IMG/VR virus record: IMGVR_UViG_3300035698_020935
Coordinates: 1-29,632 of that record
DNA length: 29,632 nt
Direction: 5' to 3' (one strand)
Source of the DNA: a virus
The stretch's first letter is position 1; each line of letters starts with the position of its first letter. A program made the translations under genes and the position numbers. Below, one piece after another: positions 16,228 through 22,419 of the stretch. Under the pieces are notes generated by a model. It did not search any database. It was not told where the DNA came from and was given only the letters and a program-made list of their open reading frames with translations.

Positions 16228-17043
16228 ATGAATATGGGAGAATTAAAAAACGAAGCAATGAGTTTTGATAAGGCAGAAAGCAGAGATGTATTATATGGTG
16301 ATGATATTGTTAATCTTAATGTTGCCAAAGATCATCAAGCAGTATATAATATCGATAAGGAAAAATTATCTTGTATAGCCAGTAAACGATATCATATAGT
16401 TCAACATCAAGAAATGACTGACGCAGTGGTTGATGCATTATCTAACATGAACATTAAAGTTGATGCTCAAGTTAAAGCAGATGGTGACAGGATAATTGTT
16501 GATATTGACTTTCCTGATGCTAGAATAAAACTTGAGGAAGTTGGTGAGGAGTTCACTAGCGGTTTAAGACTGATTAATTCGTATAATAAAACCACTGGAG
16601 TGATGGTATTACCACGAGTTAAAAGACTTGTTTGCGCTAATGGTATGGTATTGCAGAAAGTCATGGGTGGGTTAAGCGTTTCTCATTCTAGTAAGTTAAC
16701 TGAAGATATTAAGTCAACCATAACTAAGGCTTTGAAGAACATGATAAATGAATCTGAAAGTCTTAAGAAGTATGTTAACGAGTGTATTATTGATAGTGTT
16801 GATTGGAGTGTTATAGATAAGATACTTCCTGAGTTATTAAAAACTAAGAAGCATCGATTGGCTATTTGGGAACTGCTTCCTATGAATAGTGATACTACCC
16901 GTTGGGATTTGTACAATGCTATAACGAGTTATGTGTCTCATGATACATCGTTGAGTTCTAATACTGATATTTGGTTGCAGAATAAAGCTCAAGAAGTTCT
17001 TACAACTCCTTTTTGTGAGATGTTAGTTAAGAATGAGGAATAA
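16228..17043 (+). CDS. DUF932 family protein
   Basis: This 271-residue protein matches the plan of DUF932 phage/plasmid-like proteins. An N-terminal domain carries KRYHIVQHQEMTDAVVDAL. The central beta-region has F-(T)-S-G-L-R-L-I-N-S-Y followed by VKRLVCANGMVL, the diagnostic '(R)L-x-C-x-N-G-M' core, and SVSHSSK. The C-terminal helical part has TRWDLYNAITSYVSHD. The family is widespread in tailed viruses and plasmids. It is often encoded near recombination and ssDNA-binding genes, but its biochemical role is unknown. ATG 16228 has GGTGA at 16218-16222; upstream in-frame codons are not needed. No sign of truncation. Confidence 0.8.
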   Translation: MNMGELKNEAMSFDKAESRDVLYGDDIVNLNVAKDHQAVYNIDKEKLSCIASKRYHIVQHQEMTDAVVDALSNMNIKVDAQVKADGDRIIVDIDFPDARIKLEEVGEEFTSGLRLINSYNKTTGVMVLPRVKRLVCANGMVLQKVMGGLSVSHSSKLTEDIKSTITKALKNMINESESLKKYVNECIIDSVDWSVIDKILPELLKTKKHRLAIWELLPMNSDTTRWDLYNAITSYVSHDTSLSSNTDIWLQNKAQEVLTTPFCEMLVKNEE

Positions 17044-17083
17044 ATTTTCCTTTTTCTTTTATAAAATAATATGGGTGAAAAAA

Positions 17084-17692
17084 ATGAATGATTTAATGGT
17101 TAAAAAAGAAACAATCGACTGGCAGAAAGTAATAAAAATGGTTTTTTTACGGAAAGACTGGGGTAGGATTTACACACTGTATTCTTGTCAGACAACAAGT
17201 ATTACTGCTGTAATGAGAGATTTTGATTTTGAACAATCAACTGCTTGGTTTACTATAAAAGTAAAATACAATATTAAAAAGACATTTTTTGAATCGGAAG
17301 ATCGTTATGTTAATTATCATCTTAATAATTTTAGTATTGATGATTTTCAGATGGTGTTACGAAAAAGGATTATTACTTTATTAAATTATATTTTAGACAG
17401 TGAGATAAGGAATGAAGCCAGAACAAAATATATTAATTTGTTTACTTTAATTGAAGATATTACTGACAAAGATGTTGATGAAGCAGGTTTTGGTAGTGAA
17501 TTAGTAGAACTTAATAATATGTCTGGAATGTTTCAGGATGATTGCAGAACAAAATTATTGGAAGAAGTACAAGATGTTATGAATGCAAATTTTACTGATA
17601 AGGTGTCTGATTATGTGTTGTCTTATAAGATTGTTATTAGTGGTTTGAATGAGATTAAGGAAGAATTGGAGGCTGAAAATGGAACGGATTAA
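17084..17692 (+). CDS. hypothetical protein, function unknown
   Basis: This 202-residue protein starts at ATG 17084 (GGTGA upstream). A beta-rich N-terminal half (TIDWQKVIKMVFLRKDWGRI ... WFTIKVKYNIKKTFF) is followed by helices, including SYKIVISGLNEIKEELEAEN. No motif or membrane segment was recognised. Its end overlaps the next small gene by 14 bases. Position between DUF932 and the ssDNA-binding candidate suggests a role in DNA metabolism, but this is inference by neighbourhood only. Confidence 0.6.
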   Translation: MNDLMVKKETIDWQKVIKMVFLRKDWGRIYTLYSCQTTSITAVMRDFDFEQSTAWFTIKVKYNIKKTFFESEDRYVNYHLNNFSIDDFQMVLRKRIITLLNYILDSEIRNEARTKYINLFTLIEDITDKDVDEAGFGSELVELNNMSGMFQDDCRTKLLEEVQDVMNANFTDKVSDYVLSYKIVISGLNEIKEELEAENGTD

Positions 17693-17864
17693 ATTATCTT
17701 GGATGAATAAAATAAGAAATGGTTATGATGAAGACATGAACCCTTTAGAAATATTGGAAGACTTATTTGAGTATGGTGAAGCTGAAGAAATAAGAATCAC
17801 TAAAGACTTTAAAGAGAAAAGCATTAAAGAATTAGCTGAACTAAAATTAGTTGATTTAGAATAA
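17679..17864 (+). CDS. small acidic helical protein, function unknown
   Basis: This 61-residue protein starts at ATG 17679 behind GGAGG (17668-17672), overlapping the previous gene's end. It is rich in Glu/Asp/Lys (NPLEILEDLFEYGEAEEIRI). The gene ends just before a promoter, so it closes the block that began at 15782. Not recognised. Confidence 0.6.
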   Translation: MERIKLSWMNKIRNGYDEDMNPLEILEDLFEYGEAEEIRITKDFKEKSIKELAELKLVDLE

Positions 17865-17869
17865 AAACA

Positions 17870-17921
17870 TTTAAATATCAGTTAATCTAAAAAGATTATA
17901 AGCAACATTATTTGGAGGTAA
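17870..17921 (+). promoter_or_regulatory. promoter plus shared leader (copy 2)
   Basis: TTTAAATA at 17870-17877 predicts a start near 17900, exactly at AAGCAACA (17900-17907). ATTTGGAGGTAA at 17910-17921 supplies the ribosome-binding site for the gene at 17927. The AAGCAACA/ATTTGGAGGTAA pair matches 15753-15776. Confidence 0.6.
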
Positions 17922-17926
17922 TTAAT

Positions 17927-18325
17927 ATGACGTGTGAATGTGAAAATAAAAAAGATAGATTAGTTCATTTACAAAGCCAATTACTAAATATTCCTAGTAA
18001 GATGGAAAAGAATCTGGCTGAACATTTTGAGTTAGACACTCAGAAACAACGATTAAATAAAGAGATTCGTGCTCTCGAAGGCAGTACAAAATTTAGTGTT
18101 AGTAATGAGAAAGATGCTGATGGTAAGCCATTGTATAAGAATCAGGAACAACGAGATCATGCAGTGTTTAATGAATTAGGTGTTAGTAAGGTTTATTCTG
18201 AATTGCAAGATAGTCTTGAAATAATTAATAAGGGTTTGTTTAGTTTTGAAACCAAACTTGAAGTATTGAAATATGAGTTCAGAGCAAGTGTTAAGCTTGT
18301 CGAACTAGAAAACATAATGGGGTGA
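17927..18325 (+). CDS. coiled-coil-rich hypothetical protein
   Basis: This 132-residue protein starts MTCECENKKDRLVHLQSQLL. ATG 17927 follows GGAGGT at eight-base spacing. Long amphipathic helices (MEKNLAEHFELDTQKQRLNK and LQDSLEIINKGLFSFETKLE) suggest a helical hairpin or coiled coil. The short CEC pair at the N-terminus is not a complete zinc site. It is the first gene of a promoter-led operon followed by an OB-fold candidate, and similar helical proteins often precede recombination genes in phages. The function is not known. Confidence 0.6.
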   Translation: MTCECENKKDRLVHLQSQLLNIPSKMEKNLAEHFELDTQKQRLNKEIRALEGSTKFSVSNEKDADGKPLYKNQEQRDHAVFNELGVSKVYSELQDSLEIINKGLFSFETKLEVLKYEFRASVKLVELENIMG

Positions 18326-18331
18326 ACTATA

Positions 18332-18691
18332 ATGGTAGAAATAGAAGGTATAATTAAGGTTATTAGTAAGTTTGGTGGAGTAATGTTAGATGGTGCTGAT
18401 CAGTGGTATAATGCTGTTGATGAGGCAAAGAAAGAAGACATTAAGACCACTCTTAAGAAGGGTGATAAGGTTTTGATAACTCATGAAGGGTTTAAGATTA
18501 GCGCAATTAAAGTTTTAGATGCTCAACCTTCGGCTACGGTTCCTAACCCTCCAGACTGGGATGCAAAAGATCGTCGTATTGTTAGACAGAATGTATTGAA
18601 TCGTGCTGTTGATATGTACACTGCGGAAAAGATCAGTAAAGAAGAGATTTTGGTTATTGCACAGAATTTTGAAGAATGGGTTTACAGGTGA
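18332..18691 (+). CDS. candidate OB-fold / ssDNA-binding protein
   Basis: In this 119-residue protein the N-terminal ~70 residues look like a compact five-strand beta-barrel (IEGIIKVISKFGGVMLDGAD ... GDKVLITHEGFKISAIKVLD). The C-terminal helical pair is RRIVRQNVLNRAVDMYTAEK and KISKEEILVIAQNFEEWVY. In phages, C-termini of this type (repeat attempts ending in an acidic/aromatic 'FEEWV') occur in small proteins tied to ssDNA binding and recombination. No catalytic residues are seen. GGTGAA precedes ATG 18332. The OB-fold and DNA-binding role are inference from pattern and neighbours (DUF932, SWIM protein, nuclease). Confidence 0.45.
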   Translation: MVEIEGIIKVISKFGGVMLDGADQWYNAVDEAKKEDIKTTLKKGDKVLITHEGFKISAIKVLDAQPSATVPNPPDWDAKDRRIVRQNVLNRAVDMYTAEKISKEEILVIAQNFEEWVYR

Positions 18692-18696
18692 TAATA

Positions 18697-18915
18697 ATGG
18701 AAAAGAAAATTGAATTGAAAGTAACTGAGATTAAGGAAGTACACAGCAGGGGTTCAAACCAAGACAAGGATTATGAGACTATGAAAGCAAAAAATGATCA
18801 TGGAGTATTAGTTACTATTACAGCCCCTGAATCGTATTTTGATGGTCTTAATCCTAAAGATGATGTTGAGATTTCACTTAAGATAACCCAACAAACTTTG
18901 GAGACTGAAGAGTGA
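18697..18915 (+). CDS. small beta-rich protein, function unknown
   Basis: This 72-residue protein starts at ATG 18697 with AGGTGAT upstream. Predicted strands run through IELKVTEIKEVHSR, GVLVTITAPESYF and DVEISLKITQQTLE, giving a likely small barrel or sandwich. Its stop overlaps the next start, so it is translated with the SWIM protein. Not recognised; a partner of the preceding OB-fold candidate is possible. Confidence 0.55.
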   Translation: MEKKIELKVTEIKEVHSRGSNQDKDYETMKAKNDHGVLVTITAPESYFDGLNPKDDVEISLKITQQTLETEE

Positions 18916-19217
18916 GTAATTATTGGGAAGCAAGAACAATAATAAAAAGGGATGGTGTTAGACTAGTTAAGGTCTTACCATCTAGTTTTCTTGTTTTTCA
19001 AACTCAAAGCATTAACTCAATTGATTTTCGTGAAGTAATATTCGATGTAAGAAAAGATTATTGGCTTTGTCTTTGTGAGTACGCTAGTATTTGGAAAGGA
19101 AACAAGAAAAACTATTGTTATCATGTTCGTGCTTGTCAAATGTTACTTGAAGAGTTTAAAAAGAATAATGCTCAAATAATGGAGAGATGGCTTGGGAATA
19201 CGATGATTTCTACTTGA
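18912..19217 (+). CDS. SWIM zinc-finger protein
   Basis: This 101-residue protein has the SWIM signature C-x-C-x(n)-C-x-H at C53-x-C55-x13-C69-x-H71 (LCLCEY ... NYCYHVRACQMLLEEF), with the expected preceding strand (EVIFDVRKDYW) and following helix. SWIM domains bind DNA or proteins and occur in transposases, SNF2 helicases and recombination cofactors. Here the domain is nearly the whole protein, and no helicase or transposase partner is adjacent. GTG 18912 overlaps the previous stop region (four bases). It probably acts with the neighbouring ssDNA-binding candidate and nuclease, which is inference. Confidence 0.7.
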   Translation: MSNYWEARTIIKRDGVRLVKVLPSSFLVFQTQSINSIDFREVIFDVRKDYWLCLCEYASIWKGNKKNYCYHVRACQMLLEEFKKNNAQIMERWLGNTMIST

Positions 19218-19257
19218 TTGATGTAGTTACTTCCAGTGTTGCTTGATTCCCTTGTCA

Positions 19258-19280
19258 CTCCAATATTTTTTATTTTGGAG
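19258..19280 (+). promoter_or_regulatory. small hairpin overlapping a ribosome-binding site
   Basis: CTCCAA (19258-19263) can pair with TTGGAG (19275-19280) around a T-rich loop of 11 bases. The 3' arm is part of the TTGGAGGTG ribosome-binding site for the gene at 19288. The T-run in the loop could alternatively end transcription. The stem is only six pairs, so significance is uncertain. Confidence 0.3.
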
Positions 19281-19287
19281 GTGCTTT

Positions 19288-19386
19288 ATGCATTTATACG
19301 AACAATTTTATACTGAATTAAACAATTTTCATAATGAAGAAAAGATAAAAAATCATATTGATGAATTACTAAAAAATAAAGGGTGA
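19288..19386 (+). CDS. very small acidic protein, function unknown
   Basis: This 32-residue frame (MHLYEQFYTELNNFHNEEKI and on to LKNKG) starts at ATG 19288 with GGAGGTG eight bases upstream. It ends within the ribosome-binding site of the nuclease gene. The strong initiation signal supports translation; it may be a small helical regulator or leader peptide for the nuclease. Confidence 0.45.
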   Translation: MHLYEQFYTELNNFHNEEKIKNHIDELLKNKG

Positions 19387-19391
19387 TAATA

Positions 19392-19907
19392 TTGCGTAGT
19401 TTTATTAGAATGACAATCTGTCCAGAGGATCTTAGTTGGGCTAAGGAAAAAAGCAAGAGTTTTGATGAGAAGAAATCTCATGAGAAGTTTGTTTGCCCAG
19501 ATAATTATATTGGTGTATTGGGTGAGTTGTATTTTAGTAAGTTATTAGAAAAGGAAGGCATAGATCATCAGTGGGTTGAGTTTGATAAAGATGATTACAC
19601 CCAGCCAGATTTCTATGTTCAAGGTAAGAGCATTGATGTTAAGACGAGTTTTGATTGTAAAATGTGGGTTCAGGATGGTAAATGGGATTATTACGTTTTT
19701 TGCAGGGTTAATCTTGAACTTAATGAGTTATTTTTTATTAGGTTTTGTAAGGGGAAGTTTATTACTGATGGTATTGAGAAAGGTGTTTTAAAGCAGATTG
19801 ATAAGGGACGGGTTAATAATCCTTATGTTGTGTCTATTGATCAGATGGAAAATATTGATTTATTGTTTAAGAATCTTGGGGTGAGTGAAGATGAAAAAAA
19901 AGATTAA
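19392..19907 (+). CDS. PD-(D/E)XK family nuclease
   Basis: This 171-residue protein has the motif trio in order: E45 in GVLGELYFSKLL, P72-D73 in QPDFYV and D82-V-K84 in SIDVKTS, followed by a hydrophobic strand (WDYYVFCRVNL). This is the usual arrangement of small PD-(D/E)XK endonucleases or exonucleases acting on DNA with magnesium. TTG 19392 is chosen because GGTGAT at 19382-19387 gives correct spacing; no ATG is nearby in frame until MTICPED. Its C-terminus overlaps the next gene by 17 bases. Neighbours point to recombination, host DNA degradation or defence. The fold is fairly sure; the substrate is unknown. Confidence 0.65.
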   Translation: MRSFIRMTICPEDLSWAKEKSKSFDEKKSHEKFVCPDNYIGVLGELYFSKLLEKEGIDHQWVEFDKDDYTQPDFYVQGKSIDVKTSFDCKMWVQDGKWDYYVFCRVNLELNELFFIRFCKGKFITDGIEKGVLKQIDKGRVNNPYVVSIDQMENIDLLFKNLGVSEDEKKD

Positions 19908-20271
19908 TTATGTGTTTCAGGATGAGGATATGATTAAAGATCTTTGGAAACAATTCATTAAGAATGAGACTAAGAATTTGCTTAAATCTACTGGTTCATT
20001 AAGGATTTTAAGTGAGGATTCTTCTTTTAAGGCTTTGGTTCGTGTTAATGGTAGTAATGATGGTAGGTTTTATCCTTTTACTTTACATAAGAACTTTTAT
20101 GATAAAGAGTATATGATGTTCAGGGCTGGTTTTAAGGCTCTTTTAAAGAACAAAAAGATGATTGGTAAGGAATACTGTCCTCATTGTTTAAGTATTAAAA
20201 TAAAGGATAGGATTTGTCTTAATTGCAAATACGACTTTGATGTTGTTCAAATAGATGGTGATTATTTATGA
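19891..20271 (+). CDS. protein with C-terminal zinc ribbon
   Basis: This 126-residue protein has a helical N-terminal part (DLWKQFIKNETKNLLKSTGS) and a middle alpha-beta region. The C-terminal zinc ribbon is EYCPHCLSIKIKDRICLNCK (two CxxC pairs, about residues 92-110), with an acidic tail. ATG 19891 follows GGGGTGA and overlaps the nuclease gene, so the two are co-translated. A nucleic-acid-binding partner of the nuclease is a fair guess but unproven. Confidence 0.6.
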   Translation: MKKKINYVFQDEDMIKDLWKQFIKNETKNLLKSTGSLRILSEDSSFKALVRVNGSNDGRFYPFTLHKNFYDKEYMMFRAGFKALLKNKKMIGKEYCPHCLSIKIKDRICLNCKYDFDVVQIDGDYL

Positions 20272-20552
20272 GAACCGAAACTAAGAAAGAATTTTATCTA
20301 AAGCAAATGAAGAATGATGGTTTATTAAGTCGTGGATTGGAAGGAACAGCTCGGTTTACTAACTCGTTTAATAATTATGTTTTCAAGGCTGTTATTATCA
20401 AGGTTAATAATAAAAGCTTAAGTGTTAGGAGTATTGAACCAGATAAGCCTTATAAGGATGGTGATGAGGATAGGTGTTTTAACGTTCCTCGTTTCATGGC
20501 TGGTAATTGGGGTTCTAATAATGGTTTTTATTTGGATGGTGACGTAAAATGA
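20268..20552 (+). CDS. small protein, function unknown
   Basis: This 94-residue protein starts by an ATGA overlap at 20268. The N-terminus is charged and helical (TKKEFYLKQMKNDGLLSRGL), then strands (YVFKAVIIKVNNKSLSVRSI), ending in FMAGNWGSNNGFYLDGDVK. No motif was recognised. It is coupled on both sides, so it belongs to the small-gene operon running to 22628. Confidence 0.55.
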   Translation: MRTETKKEFYLKQMKNDGLLSRGLEGTARFTNSFNNYVFKAVIIKVNNKSLSVRSIEPDKPYKDGDEDRCFNVPRFMAGNWGSNNGFYLDGDVK

Positions 20553-20674
20553 TGCCTTGGAATGATGTGTTTAAAATGATCGTTCTTAGTTTGTTTTCTG
20601 TTGGTCTTTTGGTTTTAATAGCTTTCGTGGTGTTGAAAATAATTTATTATATTAATCTGTGGGGGTTGATATGA
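20549..20674 (+). CDS. single-pass small membrane protein
   Basis: This 41-residue protein consists mostly of one hydrophobic helix (MIVLSLFSVGLLVLIAFVVL at about 10-30) with a short aromatic tail ending INLWGLI. The ATG overlaps the previous stop (ATGA), and a second ATG directly follows at 20552. It could be a small membrane toxin-like, holin-accessory or host-takeover protein. Its last codons form the ribosome-binding site for the next gene. Confidence 0.6.
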   Translation: MMPWNDVFKMIVLSLFSVGLLVLIAFVVLKIIYYINLWGLI

Positions 20675-20920
20675 ATGGTTGTTGAAATTGTTTGTCGTGA
20701 TTGCGGTTATGAAACTCAGATTAACTCTGATTCCATACTTTACAACCATCTTACTCGTTGTAGAGAGTGTGGGTTAGATGGTTCTAGTTTACGAGCTGTC
20801 TTTCGAAAAGTAGGGGATCCTGAAGACTCATTTGATACGGTTATTGCTTTACAAAAAGAACAAGACACTTTAAAAAAAAATAGTAAATCTTGGTTTAAGA
20901 AATTATGGGAGTTGATATGA
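20675..20920 (+). CDS. small zinc-ribbon protein with basic amphipathic tail
   Basis: This 81-residue protein has an N-terminal zinc ribbon: CRDCGYE at residues 7-10 and CRECGLDG at about 29-32. A linker and a C-terminal helix (LQKEQDTLKKNSKSWFKKLW) follow. The ATG immediately follows the stop of the previous gene in the junction GTTGATATGAATG. The same junction recurs at its own end, and the two upstream proteins both end in L-W-(G/E)-L-I. Function unknown; binding to nucleic acid or RNA polymerase is possible for such ribbons. Confidence 0.6.
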   Translation: MVVEIVCRDCGYETQINSDSILYNHLTRCRECGLDGSSLRAVFRKVGDPEDSFDTVIALQKEQDTLKKNSKSWFKKLWELI

Positions 20921-21124
20921 ATGAAAAAAGGATTTATTACTGTTAAGGAAGCAGATCGTTTGTGTGCTAGAATAGAACGCATATTTAATAGTGTTTTTTT
21001 AGGTGGGGCATTATTGGATGATAAAGATTTTACGATGCATAATGAGTTGATAGATTTGTTTAAAGAAGTGGGTTTTCGTTTTGATTATACTCAACCAACA
21101 AAATTTAGTGAATTGAAACTTTAG
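20921..21124 (+). CDS. small helical protein, function unknown
   Basis: This 67-residue, helical protein contains VKEADRLCARIERIFNSVFL and HNELIDLFKEVGFRFDY. ATG 20921 directly follows the stop of the zinc-ribbon gene within GTTGATATGAATG. No motif was recognised. The gap to the next gene is 19 bases. Confidence 0.55.
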   Translation: MKKGFITVKEADRLCARIERIFNSVFLGGALLDDKDFTMHNELIDLFKEVGFRFDYTQPTKFSELKL

Positions 21125-21143
21125 ATTACGGAGATGATATAAT

Positions 21144-21455
21144 ATGATTAAGGCAATAAGCATCCCAATAATAACTGTGTTAACGCTTTTAGGTGTTGTG
21201 TTCGTTAGTATAATGGTACACGAAACAGTTCACATGATTCAATTACGAGACGATCCAACGCTAAACAAAGATGTTTGTTTTGATGTGGATCAGAACCTTA
21301 ATGGTTGGGCTTATGTGAAAGTAGAAAACAAATATGAGGATAATGTAGACGGAATGGAGTTACAAGCAAATATTATTATGTTAACTGTATCTTTATTATT
21401 ATTAGGGTTGGTTGGTAAAATGAATTATCAATTGTTTAAGGTGATGAAGAAATGA
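21144..21455 (+). CDS. small membrane protein with HExxH metalloprotease motif
   Basis: This 103-residue protein has an N-terminal transmembrane helix (about 5-25) running directly into H26-E-T-V-H30 (MVHETVHMIQL). A second acidic residue, E72 in MELQAN, follows, then another transmembrane helix (about 76-92). HExxH plus a distal Glu is the zinc ligand set of gluzincin-type peptidases, and helix-embedded versions occur in membrane metalloproteases. The loop carries a cysteine (CFDVDQN). At 103 residues it is far shorter than S2P or M48 enzymes, so it is either a minimal peptidase or a peptidase-derived protein. GGAGATGATAT precedes the ATG. It is followed by coupled genes for a tiny membrane protein and, further on, a lipoprotein. 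Confidence 0.55.
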   Translation: MIKAISIPIITVLTLLGVVFVSIMVHETVHMIQLRDDPTLNKDVCFDVDQNLNGWAYVKVENKYEDNVDGMELQANIIMLTVSLLLLGLVGKMNYQLFKVMKK

Positions 21456-21553
21456 TTATGGATGTTTACTTATGGATTGCATTGGTTTTTTTGGTATTGA
21501 GTACATTGTTTTTTTTATTTTTATTATTTGGTTATATATTTTGGGAATGGTGA
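21452..21553 (+). CDS. tiny single-helix membrane protein
   Basis: This 33-residue protein is almost entirely one hydrophobic helix (LWIALVFLVLSTLFFLFLLF) ending in WEW. It starts at ATG 21452 by overlap with the metalloprotease-like gene's stop (ATGA) and uses AAGGTGATG as its ribosome-binding site. Coupling suggests that it is made with, and may bind, the preceding membrane protein. Confidence 0.55.
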   Translation: MIMDVYLWIALVFLVLSTLFFLFLLFGYIFWEW

Positions 21554-21561
21554 TTGATAAA

Positions 21562-21801
21562 ATGAAACAGATAGACAAAAATGTGACTATATTAATTAAT
21601 TTACAAAACAGTATTCAAAGACAATATGCTGAATTGTTTTTGGAATACAAAGACAAAAATCGGTATAATCATACTGGTATTTTTATTAAAACGTCTTGTA
21701 AGTGTGGTAGAGAATACATTACTCCTTATGCTATTCGTAGTAATGGTGTTTGTAGTAATTGTCATCGTTATATGTTCGTAAATAAAGAGGGATTGAAATG
21801 A
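21562..21801 (+). CDS. small protein with C-terminal zinc knuckle
   Basis: This 79-residue protein starts at ATG 21562, spaced correctly from GGTGATT (21549-21555); GTG 21550 in frame is an alternative. A helical N-terminus (VTILINLQNSIQRQYAELFL) is followed by KTSCKCGREYITPYAIRSNG and CSNCHRYMF, giving a CxC...CxxC zinc site. The stop overlaps the next start (ATGA). A nucleic-acid-binding role is possible; it is not assignable to a family. Confidence 0.55.
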   Translation: MKQIDKNVTILINLQNSIQRQYAELFLEYKDKNRYNHTGIFIKTSCKCGREYITPYAIRSNGVCSNCHRYMFVNKEGLK

Positions 21802-22010
21802 CTAAGGCTATGTGTTTTATGTGTTCGAAAGAATTAGATGATGTTGAAAAATCAATGGAAGAGTTAGTTGATCTTAGATTTCCCGTATTTTGTAGTCTTG
21901 TTTGTTCTTCGGGATTTCCTGATAATGGAACTGAGCTTTTTAACAATGTATTTATTGAAATAGAACAACATTTAGAAAGAGAAAATGCTCGTATTGAGGG
22001 ATTGAAATGA
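21798..22010 (+). CDS. small cysteine-rich (zinc-binding) protein
   Basis: This 70-residue protein starts by ATGA overlap. C6-x2-C9 (MCFMCSKEL) and C32-x3-C36 (VFCSLVCSSGF), about 23 residues apart, give a MYM/TRASH-like treble-clef pattern. An acidic helical C-terminus (FIEIEQHLERENARIEGLK) follows. TRASH-like ribbons bind metals, often in metal-handling or regulatory proteins, but this resemblance is only by cysteine spacing. Confidence 0.55.
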   Translation: MTKAMCFMCSKELDDVEKSMEELVDLRFPVFCSLVCSSGFPDNGTELFNNVFIEIEQHLERENARIEGLK

Positions 22011-22258
22011 ATATGAAATATTTTGTATTAGGTATTATTATGGTGGTTTTATTGGCTTCTTGCGTTTCAAATAATAAAGATTGCTCGTTTGATTGTGATG
22101 ATTGCGGTATAAAAGAGGAAACAGATCTTAATGTCACATTTCCCTTTTGTTATGCTTCTTATGATGATGGATCGTGTGCTATGGTTGTCGTGAATCAATC
22201 TTGCATATATTATGCTGCAATAAACGCAACTCAATGTTTTGAAGAGGTATCAGAATGA
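22007..22258 (+). CDS. putative secreted lipoprotein, cysteine-rich
   Basis: This 83-residue protein has a signal peptide with a lipobox: MNMKYFVLGIIMVVLLASC, with L-L-A-S-C placing the lipidated Cys at residue 19. The mature part is short and holds eight or so further cysteines (CSFDCDDCG, FCYASY, SCAMVVV, SCIYYA, CFEEV) and N-x-S/T sites. It is probably disulphide-bonded outside the cell. Surface proteins made by an infecting virus can block superinfection or alter the envelope. It starts by ATGA overlap with the zinc protein and is coupled to the next gene. Confidence 0.6.
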   Translation: MNMKYFVLGIIMVVLLASCVSNNKDCSFDCDDCGIKEETDLNVTFPFCYASYDDGSCAMVVVNQSCIYYAAINATQCFEEVSE

Positions 22259-22419
22259 ATTTGCAGACTGCAAGGAATCTTTTTGAGCAACGATTCCCTG
22301 ACTATGCCAGTATGCTTGATGACGGTAGGGATTCTGGACAGTTAGCTACTATGCTTTGGAAAGGCTTTAAGGAAGCAATAATCATTCTAGACGAACTAAA
22401 AGAGGATGATGATAAATGA
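22255..22419 (+). CDS. small acidic helical protein, function unknown
   Basis: This 54-residue protein contains LQTARNLFEQRFPDYASMLD and FKEAIIILDELKEDDDK, a probable two-helix protein. Both ends overlap neighbours by ATGA, so it is coupled to the lipoprotein and to the next zinc protein. No motif was recognised. Confidence 0.55.
   Translation: MNLQTARNLFEQRFPDYASMLDDGRDSGQLATMLWKGFKEAIIILDELKEDDDK

Noticed and set aside
18745-18765. GGGGTTCAAACC resembles a tRNA T-arm
   Set aside because: It lies inside a well-supported gene (18697-18915), and no acceptor, D or anticodon stem can be formed around it.
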